From the NCBI GenBank assembly GCA_023376005.1, contig CM042150.1:73998131-74062130 (forward strand): a DNA stretch of 64,000 nucleotides, read 5' to 3'. The notes under the pieces are model-generated. The model was not told the origin of the DNA, searched no databases, and saw only the letters and a program-made list of their open reading frames with translations. The stretch comes from Doryteuthis pealeii (lineage: Eukaryota; Mollusca; Cephalopoda; Myopsida; Loliginidae). Numbering within the stretch: position 1 is the stretch's first letter; every line of letters begins with the position of its first letter. The position numbers were made by a program, and so were the translations under genes. Shown piece after piece: positions 32,756 to 43,326 of the stretch.

Positions 32756-33099
32756 CTAAACATACATACTCTAATTTGAAGCAACCTATAAGAAGTCACA
32801 ATAACTGTTATATTATATGAAATGTTTCTTTTTTTTAATGAATCAAGTCTAAGTATAGTTAACCCATTCACTGGCAAATTTGGTAACTCCCAGTATTGTG
32901 AAAAACGTCTATATAAAAAATCATTACTTTAAAACCTTTGGTTTGTTTTTGGTTTCTTTGTTCAATTGCATATCGACCTTCATCGGTTATTTAATACAAA
33001 AGCCATCTTTGTAGAAGAACGGTAGTGGTACTATTTAACCTGTAGCTTAGAGAGCTTCTCCAAGGTATCTTAGTCCAAAAGTGAAAGTAAGAGCATGAC

Positions 33100-33182
33100 T
33101 GGAGTTTTAACTCGCTTATTACGATGTTGCAGTCAAACACGTTAGCCATTGTACCAATGGGACTCCCTTTAAAACCTTTAAA
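33100..33182 (-). repeat. tRNA-like relic
   Basis: The - strand reads GGGAGTCCCATTGGTACAATGGCTAACG (A box-like) and GCGAGTTAAAACTCCAG (B box-like). The acceptor arms do not pair and no CCA-ready end exists, so it is a SINE head relic and not a tRNA gene. Confidence 0.45.
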
Positions 33183-33481
33183 TCATCATAGAATACCATG
33201 ATAATCAATTTATTAGACTTATAAAGAAAAGTTTCCAAATAAAATCAGTAAATGTTCTACCTGGTTTTACATTATGTACAGCAACATGTGTATTTGATTC
33301 ATTGGGATTAAAATTGGCTTCATTTCAAACAATGAAGTTACTGATATTGTTTACTTCGATGAGTTTCCATTGAACAATCTGAATGAAAGATATGGCAAAA
33401 ATAGTTGAATTTGATGTCAAAATACTGAAAACTTCTCGCCAAAATTCTTATTCTTCTATTGATAAATTGTTGGGCACACTT

Positions 33482-33596
33482 TAGCCTTTGTATAGCAACT
33501 GGTCTAGAAGAAAAAAAACTATGAATTCAAACCAGCTGTACACAACTTAAAATTTGGCCTTGTATTGTATCCTGCTTGTGGCAGAGAGGTCCAATA
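33482..33596 (+). repeat. tRNA-derived SINE, family B, 3' half
   Basis: TAGCAACTGGTCTAGAAG, AATTCAAACCAGCTG, then TTTGGCCTTGTATTGTATCCTGCTTGTGG match the 3' half of the copy at 59072-59347. The 5' head is missing. Confidence 0.75.
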
Positions 33597-33821
33597 AATA
33601 CATATATTAGCATATATTATGGTGCTAGAATTTGACTAGAGTTGCACATGGCAGGGTTTTAACAATTCTACTATAGTAACATGCAGAAGTAAAAGGGTTA
33701 CAAGAAAGAGTGAAATAAACAAATAGACAGTCAAAGGCAGAAAGCTGTCAATCATACAAAATAGAAGGAAAATAAGTGAAAATTTACTAAAATATATTTA
33801 CAATATAAAAGGAGGAATACT

Positions 33822-34023
33822 TTGTGTATCAGTCAATGTTGTAGGAAATGGAATCAGTGATCTGAGTTCAAATCCTGGAAGAGGCATTTTGTGTTTTACA
33901 TAGGGCTAATGCTCTTGGCAAAAATTCATTCATTAGCTCTCCTCCCTAATATGGGTAAATAGTAGGGAAGACTAGGTATTTTAGCCTTGGTTATGTAATC
34001 GGATTTTTACTCTGGGGTCTGAA
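33822..34023 (+). repeat. tRNA-derived SINE, family B, 3' truncated
   Basis: Diverged A box, then GAGTTCAAATCCTGG (intact B box), CTAATGCTCTTGGCAAAAATTC, TAAATAGTAGGGAAGACTAGG and CCTTGGTTATGTAATC. The terminal TGACCTTGTGTCACATCCTG part is absent. Confidence 0.75.
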
Positions 34024-35094
34024 CAACTGTTTAGTGCATATCCTTGTTGCATTGTTATTTTTTCTTACATATTTTAGATATGCAGTGTAACTTGTCTGTA
34101 GGAAAATTTTACACATGTAGGCTTCCATAACTTTGCCTAAATCGTAATTAACATTTATTAATATTTTGGGGTTAACTCCTAATAAAACATTTAGTTATTT
34201 CCCATTTTACCCGTCCCTATATGTATGTATTTTTTTTTGTAAAATCAGTCCATCAGTATCATCGAAATAAATGTGGGAGGGTTTTCGAGACAACATATTA
34301 GTCGCTTCCTTCAAGCATAGATGTATGAAGTGGGGGAAGGAGCCTCTCCCCCGGGGCAAATAAGTTGTACTTTTTCGGGGCACCAAGACACCTAAGTAGC
34401 AAAAGTCTTATTTTTGAAGTGTGCCTCAAAGGAAACATGGGATAAAAACTTTTGGTAATAATGAATTGCCTTGCAAAAAAGGATTGCCAGTAAATTACAA
34501 TTAGAGCAGGCCATAACCTGTCGAAACTATTAATGGCCAGTGCGACACAGAAGTTGTCGAAAAATTCGGAATCATCTTAAGTGAAACAATAATATCTCAG
34601 TAGATTTCCCTTCATAGAATCTTTGGTGACGATAATGTTAACGTATCTCGTGGTGTAAACCTTTTTCTTTGAAGTTTGTTTGCAAGATCTAGAAGGAGGA
34701 AAGCTGAAAACAATGAGATCAAAGTCCCCAGCACAAACGCACGTATCTTATATTAAATTAGTTAAACTGTAGAAGTTTTTGTTAAGAAGCAGTAATACAA
34801 ATAATATCCTCTTTTAATTCTAGTATTAGTGCTGTCTAAGTCCTCGTCTCTTAAACCTTGTCCTTTGATGTCACATTGAAAATAAGTGTATTTTCAGCGA
34901 CAAACTTGGAATTCCATATTATCATTTACTTTCATGGTAAGAAAATATTCACAATTTAAGATAATATTCCAGTAAAGACATATCCATGTAATTTAGTAAA
35001 TGAGTAGGTTAAAAAAAAAAATTACGGCCCATTTTTTAATATCAAGTTTGCAAAAACTTTTTAGAAAGTTAGTTTAGCAAAATAATGTTAATGT
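34024..35094. other. Spacer, no gene seen
   Basis: Includes a GC-rich hairpin-like patch at 34330-34360 (GGGGGAAGG...CTCTCCCCC). No family recognised. Confidence 0.55.
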
Positions 35095-35160
35095 TAATAA
35101 TGTTGTTTCTTGGGAATTTGAACTCGTTACTTTCACTAAATTAGGATCTGCCAATTGTAA

Positions 35161-35251
35161 CGTCGCAGACGTATTTTACGAAATAAATTTAACCCACCTG
35201 GTTAAAAAAATTTTTTACCAAAAATCAGGGAATTATCTGATTTTAATGAAA
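35161..35251. repeat. Shared 90-bp repeat, copy 1
   Basis: GACGTATTTTACGAAAT through AAAAATCAGGGAATTATCTG and ATTTTAAT is repeated in the same orientation at 41926-42014. Just upstream (35110-35160) a reversed GAGTTCAAATTCC phrase suggests that this is the tail or body of a tRNA-derived SINE on the - strand. Confidence 0.6.
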
Positions 35252-35361
35252 TTTTCAGAGTCAATGAATGGATTTTATAATGCATCAGTTATTTTATTTC
35301 AAAACTTTCTGATTTTTTTCAGGTCATTTAATTTTAAACATCCTTATTTTTGGGGTGCAAA

Positions 35362-35775
35362 ATATCAGTGGGGTTATATTATATAACTCCACTGATATGT
35401 GCAAAACACGCTATTTTAATACGCGCGAAAATTGTTAAAAAATATTTTAAAACGTCAATAAAAAATGGAAAATTAACTTTTTAATGTTTTCTTTTACGTT
35501 TAATATAAAGATCAATTCCAAGTTTATGTGTTATAAAAAAATTTTAAAAAATTTCTCTTACATAAAACCTAAATTTGTGCATTTTAAAGTAAATTCCCAA
35601 TCTTTATTGACAGTTATTGCATCTTGATGTGTGCACCTTTTCTTAGTATGGAGCACTATACGTATAAAAAATTATTTTCTGAAGCAAAAGCAAATTACTA
35701 ATTTAGCATTTCCTTGATGCCTCACAACAACACTTTTAACAATCTTCGCGTGTATTAAAAGACCGTGTTTTGCAC
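35362..35775. repeat. Nested inverted repeats with conserved cores
   Basis: A 17-bp-arm hairpin lies at 35362-35398 (ATATCAGTGGGGTTATA and its reverse, one mismatch). Abutting it, 35399-35438 (GTGCAAAACACG, TTTTAATACGCGCGAAAATTGTTAA) is repeated inverted at 35735-35775 with a few changes. The CpG-bearing cores (ACGCGCG) are unusual in this AT-rich window. The pair bounds a unit of about 375 bp that may be a small DNA transposon, but no transposase or target-site duplication was identified. Confidence 0.6.
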
Positions 35776-35925
35776 ATACCTACCGTATATTCTTAATCTT
35801 TGTTGACATAGTTATCGCATCTTGACGTGTGCACTATTTTTTTGTATGGAGGATCGTACGTATAATAATTTTTTTTCTGAAGCAAAAACAAATTACGAAT
35901 TTAGCATTTCCTTGATGCCTTACGA
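35592..35925. repeat. Direct duplication of about 125 bp, offset about 198 bp
   Basis: AATCTTTATTGACAG, TTGATGTGTGCAC, TACGTATAA, TTTTCTGAAGCAAAAGCAAA and TTTAGCATTTCCTTGATGCC at 35592-35720 recur in order at 35794-35925 with small changes. The duplication overlaps the right arm of the preceding inverted repeat. The 73-codon frame at 35822 is contained in the second copy and is not a gene. Confidence 0.7.
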
Positions 35926-36833
35926 TTTAACTTATGTACTCCAACACCCAGCGTTGCTACAACAACAACAAGAACAAGAATTTTCCTCAAAAACCAAAGC
36001 GGATATTATTTCCCTTAGATCAATCCATTACAACAATTTTTAATTCAAACATTATTGTCAAAATTTAAAAAAATAAAAACCGAATTCTATTATGTCATTA
36101 TTTTTAGCTAGATATTTTTTATACAATATTTTCTTTGATTAAAAAAATACGATTTTGCTATACATGTATATAAAAGTATTTATTTTACATTTTATAATTT
36201 TTTAAAAATCCCTGAAAAAAAAAAAGTAAACAGTAGGAACTTTTAATATAAAATTCTTTAGAAAATAATCTAACAATTTAGAAGAAAAAAAGAAGAAAAA
36301 GATACATATTATTTTCTTATTTACGAGATTTAGGTTTCAAATGTTTAATATGCCCTATTTCCAAAACCGAATTAGTAGCAAACTTTTTTTACATATGTTC
36401 GTCATTAAATTATCTTTCCAAAAATGTAAAATTTATTTATATACAAAAAAAAATTTTTATACGGGGGATCAATGTGTGAAACAACCAACAAAAAAATTAT
36501 TAGCCTTTTCAATTTAGTAAAGATTTATTTACAATAATAGTTTGTCTTTTATTACTTCATATACCGAAAGTTTTATTAAAATCGGATACTTAGTTTATTT
36601 TATATGATTTTTAGAAGAATTTCATGTGATCACCGTTTTTAGAGTCAGCGAGAAAATGCACATACCTAGGTTATATACTTTTGAAACTAATTATAGTATA
36701 AACAAAAAGACAAAAGACCGAATGTGTGAATAGAAGAAAAAATATGTTTAAGGGAGCACCTCTGGTAGAAAATAAGTACCGAAAATACGAAAATTAAATG
36801 AAAAAAAAAAAAAAAATTTTTTTAGATGTTTTT

Positions 36834-37162
36834 GGTAATTATGAACTTTTGTTTAGTAAATTAGGGTGTTCCAGATAAAACAGAACCCACAAATTTTGTA
36901 ATAAAACTGTTAATTTTAACTAGGGGGGTAGGGTTAGGGTTGGGGTTTACGGTTTAGGGTTAGTTTAATGGGAAAATAAATAAATAATCTGGGTTTTGTT
37001 TTTTTTCTGGGTCACACTGTAAAGGGTGACCTAGAAAAAACAGAACCCAAACCCTAACCCCAACCTAGTTAAAATTAATAGTTTTTTTATTTTATTACAA
37101 AATTTGTGGGTTCTGTTTTTTCTGGGACACGCTAATTTACTAAACAAAAGTTCATAATTACC
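36834..37162. mobile_element. Foldback (MITE-like) element with telomere-like G/T centre
   Basis: Terminal inverted arms start GGTAATTATGAACTTTTGTT and run about 85-115 bp (36834 inward, 37162 inward). They share TAAATTAG, a GGAACACCC-type phrase, AACAGAACCCACAAATTTTG and TTAATTTTAACTAG. The left inner end holds GGGTTAGGGTTGGGG, CGGTTTAGGGTTAG and the right inner end its partial reverse, AACCCTAACCCCAACC. A second, inner palindrome spans 36989-37049 (GGGTTTTG...TCTGGGTCAC / GTGACC...AACCC). No ORF is present and no clear target duplication was seen. Confidence 0.75.
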
Positions 37163-38220
37163 TGTTTTTTACTCTGTTGTTTATGTATATAATTGCCTTT
37201 TCGAATATCAGTGAAAAAATATACATCGATATTTGTGCTGTTTAAAAGGGTGGGGGCCTAGCTTTTCAATTGTTTTCTCCAAAAATTATTAGATAACAAT
37301 TCTAAAGTAGGCTTGTTATTAAATATATTTGTTTTTAGAATAAAAAAATATATAATTTGGAACTTAAAATTAGGTGTTTTATAGGTACCACCAAACCGTT
37401 TAGGCCATCTTGAATAAAACGGAAATAGATATTTCCGAACTTTGTTTATAAAAAAATCTCGTAAAAAAAAGATCGTACAGGGTTGTTACAAAGAAAAATA
37501 GTTAATTCAAAGATCAAATTATCCGATTGGGAAAAGTTACATCGTTATCTTAAAAAATAAACAAACCTGCCCGTATTACAAGCGAAAGGGTAATTTTCAG
37601 ACCGTAATATAGACAGAAAAGTTACTAATTATTTCCCTTTTACAATTAACCAGTAAAAGTATGGAATGAAAACTTGAATATTTTTTCTAAGATAAAAACT
37701 GATAAAATAATCTATTATACTTACTTTTTATTTTAATTATTGAAAAAGTTAAATAAAATAATTTTTTTCACGCTAACACTGTCAGCCTAACAGGAACAAA
37801 CTTCGGTTACTTAGAAGCGTCTCGTCTCTTTGTAAAACAAATATGTCAGCAATGCTCTTCCATACATTCTAAGGATCACACATTACTATTCAACAATAAA
37901 AATTACAAATTCTTTTAAAAATATTAATCGAGCTCGTATCGGACCAATGTTTAGTTCACCTGAATTATAAAATTCATATTTTTTAAATATCCGTGAAAAA
38001 TTCGATTTTTTGACGTAGGAAAAAAAAAATTTAATTTATTTCACGCAGAAAATAAAAATATTTAATCACACAAAAGATTGAAAATCTCTTAAAATTAATT
38101 TCTTAAAAATTTTTTTTTTTTTTTTTTACAATTTAATAGAATATAGTACATACCAATTATAAAAGCAAAAAAAAGGTTTTCAAATATTAATATTTAATAA
38201 AAAGTAATATTTAATATTTA

Positions 38221-38281
38221 ATAAAAAGTGCCAAAAAATGTCATAATATTAAATATTATGACATTTTTTTGCACTTTTTAT
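38221..38281. repeat. Hairpin, 30-bp arms
   Basis: Arms 38221-38250 and 38252-38281 pair at 29 of 30 positions around a single A. Cores are ATAAAAAGTGC and TGTCATAATATT. Immediately upstream, ATATTTAATAAAAAGT is repeated directly at 38190-38228, so part of the arm has been duplicated. Confidence 0.85.
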
Positions 38282-40463
38282 TTCCGATTTCATTAATTTT
38301 TCCTCAAAAAACTAGACCTTGTACATTCATACAATTTCATTGATATAGTTATTCAGACTCTTATCTTTATAGAAAAAATTTTTTTCTGACGCGTCATTTT
38401 TTATTATCTCATAAAATAAAATAGGGGGGGGGGAATAGACCTCGTAAAAAATATTTCCCCTAATATATTTTAGAAAAAAAACTATTTCAGATGTATTTAC
38501 ATCCAATGGTAAACATTTATGGAAATTTTCGTGAAAATCAGATTATTAATTGATTTTTCATAGAATTTTAAAAAAATCCTCTTATCGTAACTTGTTTTTA
38601 GCTACGTTAAATTTCAGTTGATTTAACAGTGCAAAAATGAAAACATTGTTTTTCAATCATAATTTTCATTATTTCCGTATGCTGAAAATTTTTTTTTAAA
38701 ATCATCAGGAGTTTATTTTATGTTTTTTCTTTAAAATGGAAAAAAATTTTTTCAAGAAAATATAAAATTTTCTGTAAGTTTCATTGTGTTAAATATAGGG
38801 GGGGGGGGTAAATTTCACAGGGGCAAATTGGTGGTACCTAGTGTTTCATATTCTAAATTGATTTTTAAACACGATACCATATTTCAACTATGGTTATCAA
38901 GTGTAAGATTTATGAATTACTTTCCTTTGTTTATATTTACCTAGTTTTTTAAAATATTAATGTTTATTTAAAATATTTCTGCGAATAACCAAGAGCCTGA
39001 AGATTCTTTTTCAGTTTCCCGTTTTAAAGAAAAACTTCAATATTTAGAATAAAGGTAAGTTCACTTCATTATTACTATTTTTAATTCAATCATTCATTTT
39101 TAATTCAAAATAATTTAATTCAAATCAAATTTGAATTTTTATTTTTTTACATTTTTAATTTAAAAAAGGATTAAATACTAAAAGGGAAACTTAAAAACTT
39201 TAAAGAATGTAAATTGTCATACATACATACATAATTTTTTTCATTAAATTAACTTTATGTAATAAAAAAACAACTTTTAAACATTTTTCTAAAGTCGTGA
39301 ATATTGTTTATGTTTTTAATCTAAATGATTTGTTTTACAGTAGCATAATTGTAAAAAAAAAAAAAAATTATTAAACATAAAATGTAAAAAATTACTTTTT
39401 TAGAAGCAGTGAAGGATTTGTAAATTATTACTAGCTGAAATTTAAAATGATTAAAATGGAACTTAGATTTATTTTACTTAAACAATAAAATAAATTGAAT
39501 AAATTAAAAAGTAATTTAATTCATTAATAAAATAAATCAATTTAAAAGCAGAACGTATCGGAATAAAATTATTTCCCTAATAATAATCTTTTAAAATCTA
39601 AACAGTAGAAATATTTTTAAAAATTAGTATAACCCAATTATTACGCTTTGGCGATTTTATACGTAACAAATATTTGGCGGGAAAAAAGTATGTAACATTT
39701 ACATACTGGTTTGGTTTTATCAAAGCCATATTTTTTTTCTTTAATTTTTCTTTATGAAAAACTGGATTTTATGGGGCTAAAAAGTTAAGAACATGTGAGT
39801 AATTCTTCTGTTAAGTGTATTTAATGTTCTTTTTTTAAAATTTATTTCTAAGAAGTTTTTATAAGTTTGTTTTTATTACTTTTTATAACATGTTTGGTTA
39901 AGTTCACTTCAAGGTTGTATTTCAGAAAATTTTGGAGCTAATTTAATTTTTAAAATGTATTAAAAATAAATTACATATGTAATATTATTGCCCCTCCCTT
40001 TTTACTGATGATCATTATGTTACTACTTTTCGACTTAGACAAAACATGACCTTAAATAATCGATTTGATTAATTTTAATTCCTTTTTAAAATGAAAATGA
40101 TCCACCATTTTGGCAGTACCTACACAAAATCAAACCTACAATGCATCTGGGCATTTTCATTTTGAGGAATAAGTGATTTTTACAGCTCAAAGAATTGTCG
40201 ATTTATTTCAGAGGGAATCCATTATGGCGTGTCTCTAATTTGTATTTAGATACATTGAAATTATTTTTGGTTTGATCCATTATGATACCCAAGCACCGGC
40301 CACGGGCGCACAATACATAGTTAAAGAAAAAAAGCCAACTGGATTTCTAGCAATCGATTATAAAAATCTAATTGAAATTAGATTTCTTGTACAGATTCAC
40401 ACTCATGATAATTTATAATTCGTTTTAATGTACAAAAAATGTATATAGAAATGTAATACTTAC

Positions 40464-40523
40464 ATTTGTAACAAGTATCTGAATTATAATTTGAAAACGT
40501 TGTGATTATCTTAACGATTTCCG
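40464..40523 (-). CDS. Weak candidate exon with strong splice signals
   Basis: The - strand shows a long polypyrimidine tract ending TTTTTTTCCAAG and the donor GTAAGTATT around 60 bp. Two frames are closed and one is open, with two leading bases and one trailing base (EIVKIITTFSNYNSDTCYK). The single trailing base fits the phase of the candidate at 30121-30201. No family is recognised. Confidence 0.25.
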
Positions 40524-40708
40524 CTTGGAAAAAAAAACAACACAGAAACAAATCGCAGCCCTTTCCTCCAAATTCCCTTATTTGAGTGACTTAAAAAAAA
40601 ACCCAAAAACTTTAACAGCTCTCCCTAGAATGTCCAGACAGTTTATAAACAGTCTGTCTGTCTTGGGTACAGTTGAGTCCTAAAATCTTTCAGATCTAAA
40701 CTGCAAAC

Positions 40709-40798
40709 GACCCCCCCCAATATCACCCCCAAATCTTACCCCCCCAATCTTACCCCCCCAATCTTACCCCCAAATCTTACCCCCACCAATCTTACCAC
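40709..40798. repeat. C-rich minisatellite, unit about 13 bp
   Basis: About six units of CCCCCAATCTTA with C-runs of 5-8. The complementary strand has repeated G-runs of at least five separated by TAAGATT, a good G-quadruplex arrangement. Confidence 0.85.
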
Positions 40799-41081
40799 CA
40801 CGGCTGACGATTCAAAAGAAATCTTTCTCGTTACTGACAGTAAACCTTAAAATAACTTTTATTTCTAATAACTCCTTTCTTTTTGCCTTTTAAAGAGATT
40901 TCTACAAAATGAGAAAATACTGTTTCAGCTTTGAAGACAAAACAGAACTGTCTCAATAGCAATATTAACTTCCTTTCTTATTGCTCCGCATTTACTTTTC
41001 TATGTTCGACTTCTATGATGTTCATTTCAACTGCATTTGTTTATTTTAAATAAATTATTATTTGACGCCTACCTATTTCAA

Positions 41082-41611
41082 GCCCTGTCGGTGGGGCGTT
41101 AGAATGTACCGACTGCACGTCTGCAGAGGGGTAAGACTCCCCCAGTGGGGCCACCTGTTGGCCGTGGGTGGCGACTCGTTATGCTTAAGGATAGAACCCA
41201 GGTGAATGAGCAGTTCATGACTTGCAATACTCCACTTTGGCCCTATCTTGGCTAGACGGGCGGTCAGAGAAGCCCCCTCCGATCAATCGGCTGGTCACGT
41301 CAAACCCTAGCACCTATATGGGTGCTAGAAGGCGGTGACTGAGGGTCTACATGTTCTGGGAATGACGTTAAACTCTATCTGATGGTGAGGTTCCAGGTTT
41401 GGGGGATGTGGAGCACCCTTTCATCACCATTGCTCCCTGGTCCACTCTGACCCGGAGTGGTAGTACCTGTTAGGGTCCCATCTATGGGTTAAATAGAAAA
41501 ATGTATTTATAAAAAAATTGTATTATGCATTAAGAATGAATTTATTTCAAAACTTTATCGGCATTAAATGACCCACTGAGGTTGATATGCCGTAAAACCA
41601 AACCAAACCAA
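41082..41611 (+). mobile_element. Non-autonomous retroposon family E, full length with target-site duplication
   Basis: Starts GCCCTGTCGGTGGGGCG and ends TATGCCGTAAAACC with the tail AAACCAAACCAAACCAA. Flanked by ACCTATTTCAA at 41071-41081 and 41612-41622, an 11-bp target-site duplication unlike that of the inverted copy at 6220-6786. The two copies match along their length, apart from a 40-bp segment (about 6508-6548, ATAAAAAGGGGTTGGG) present only at 6.5 kb. Conserved internal phrases include CGATCAATCGGCTGGTCACG and GACCCGGAGTGGTAGTACC. Confidence 0.85.
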
Positions 41612-41925
41612 ACCTATTTCAATTCTATCTGATCAAATCCTTATTTATGTTTGCTTGCTGATTTTGAACTTTTCCACCTGTCCATAACTCTTCGTCTTAT
41701 TTAATAAGATTACCACAACCTTTGAACTTCAAATAATTGTGATCTTGCTTTACATCTGAAACTAAAACTCTTTTTTGTGTTCTTGGCTGGAATACATTCC
41801 TCATCTGGATAAGAATAAGTTTCAGTAATTTGCTTTTTGCTGAATTGTTATGTCCCAAAATTACATAATCAATTAGCTACAATTCGGACATCGGTCATAT
41901 TTCTTTAATCTTTCACTCCCACATC

Positions 41926-42014
41926 GTCATAGACGTATTTTACAAAATCAAATCACTAACCTTGATTGAAACAGTTTTTAGCAAAAATCAGGGAATTATC
42001 TGATTTTAATAAAA
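41926..42014. repeat. Shared 90-bp repeat, copy 2
   Basis: TAGACGTATTTTACAAAAT through GCAAAAATCAGGGAATTATC and TGATTTTAAT matches 35161-35251 in the same orientation. It is then followed by AAATGACCCAATATG, which may be a different repeat end. Confidence 0.6.
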
Positions 42015-42029
42015 GGCCATTAATTAAAT

Positions 42030-43043
42030 GACCCAATATGTCTTTTTGGCCTGAATCACTGATCTGCTCTTGTTTACCAAACTAGGATAGAACTTGATTT
42101 AAATAAACCTGTGTTAATTTTCTAAATGTTTCTGTTATATTATCCTGAATTTTTGCATACATTTGAGATTATGTACTACTTGTAGTATACTGTTTCTTAA
42201 GTTCTTTGTTTGGCTGCACACTGGAGAAAAAATGATGAACACTTGTATAAGAATCTATCTTTATTTTTTGAATTGCAATGAATGCGGAGAGTGAGAGAGT
42301 GTTGAAAAGGTTAGGATTGCATACACAGAGATCAATGGGAGTTATCTTAGGTTCAACTTTCAAACAGATTCTAGAAAATCAATCAATATTCAGGCTAATT
42401 ATATAGCATTTTGCAACTTCCATGTGGCCACACTTCATCCGGTTTCACACCCATAAACATTTTGTAACCATGCCTTCATCTAGTCAAAATGCCCATGCCT
42501 ACATAATCATATCTTTCCTTCCAGCCGATAATCCCAAATTGTTATCCCTTGGTTTCTGGATCTTTTGTTTGTTAAAATTCTTTAGATTTTATCTAAGGGC
42601 CATCTTCATCCATTTTCAATGCATAAAGGATTGTCACCCATCTCGTCTGGAGTTTTTATTAGTTTTCCACTGTGAGTGGTGTCCATTTATTTATGTGTTT
42701 GTTGACCACACATAAGATTTTCTGTTGATTGTTTATTTTTTAAAATATCTATATTACCCTCCTTCGATAATACTCCTATTTTTATGATCTACTTAATCCA
42801 ACACAGCTGTTATAAACCAAACTCACACAGAATTCTAAGAGGCAAAGTCAAACTGAATATTTTAACATATATTCAAGGTCAACATTGATCAGCTGATTTT
42901 TCAATCAAGGTTTAAAAATAGATGAAATTAGTCTTATTACTTTTTACACTGACTTAGTATCTTCTGAATTTAGTAACCCTCATTATAAAACAGAATATAT
43001 AATTTTTAATTTTTACTTTTTTCTGTCATAGATTTTCAAATTT
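42030..43043. other. Spacer, no gene supported
   Basis: A 97-codon + frame at 42422-42715 lies in more complex sequence but has no family, splice or repeat support and was not called. Confidence 0.5.
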
Positions 43044-43229
43044 ATGATGACCAGGTTTTTTTTTCTTGTAGTGGTGTTATTCTTTTCTAACAATCTTTAC
43101 TCAGAAGACACAACTTTGAGGGAAGAAAAACATACCAGTTCTTTTTATCTACTAGGCATTGAAGAATACATAAATTGTGGATTTTTGTCATCGTCATGTC
43201 AAACATACCATCTTCTCTTTTCTAATTAG
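43044..43229 (+). CDS. Weak candidate secreted-peptide exon
   Basis: The frame starts MMTRFFFLVVVLFFSNNLYS, a plausible signal peptide (basic residue, 11-residue hydrophobic core, small residue), then EDTTLREEKHTSSFYLLG and a tail with two cysteines, 61 codons in all. A pyrimidine tract with CTGTCATAG lies 12 bp upstream of the ATG, as at a 5' UTR-exon junction. AT-rich DNA often yields hydrophobic starts by chance, and no homologue is recognised. Confidence 0.22.
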   Translation: MMTRFFFLVVVLFFSNNLYSEDTTLREEKHTSSFYLLGIEEYINCGFLSSSCQTYHLLFSN

Positions 43230-43287
43230 AGGCTTCCCATACAGAGTTTACATCTATATCTCGCTTGCTAATTGGAATTTTTAAGCA

Positions 43288-43288
<1 letters not shown>

Positions 43289-43324
<36 letters not shown>
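43289..43324. repeat. (GT)n microsatellite
   Basis: An uninterrupted GT run of about 18 units. Confidence 0.98.

Positions 43325-43326
<2 letters not shown>

Larger units (their letters stand above)
36050..41065. other. AT-rich stretch nearly without ORFs or SINEs
   Basis: No open frame over 60 codons and no recognisable SINE or LINE occurs between 36.05 and 41.07 kb, in contrast to the rest of the window. Long A/T and G/C homopolymers abound (poly-G at 38406 and 38799). It contains the foldback at 36834-37162, the hairpin at 38221-38281, a GGTAAGT donor-like site at 39055 and the C-rich minisatellite at 40709-40798. Confidence 0.6.

Noticed and set aside
33100..33182. A genuine tRNA gene on the - strand (also considered at 85, 12150, 54876 and 58778)
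   Set aside because: A and B boxes are present, but acceptor and anticodon stems do not pair and SINE bodies follow; no true tRNA gene was found.
36920..36966. Interstitial telomere array
   Set aside because: Only a few irregular GGGTTAG-type units, mirrored within a foldback element; too short and degenerate for a telomere relic.
42422..42715. 97-codon + frame
   Set aside because: No family, no splice-site support and no repeat homology; hydrophobic composition is expected from T-rich DNA.
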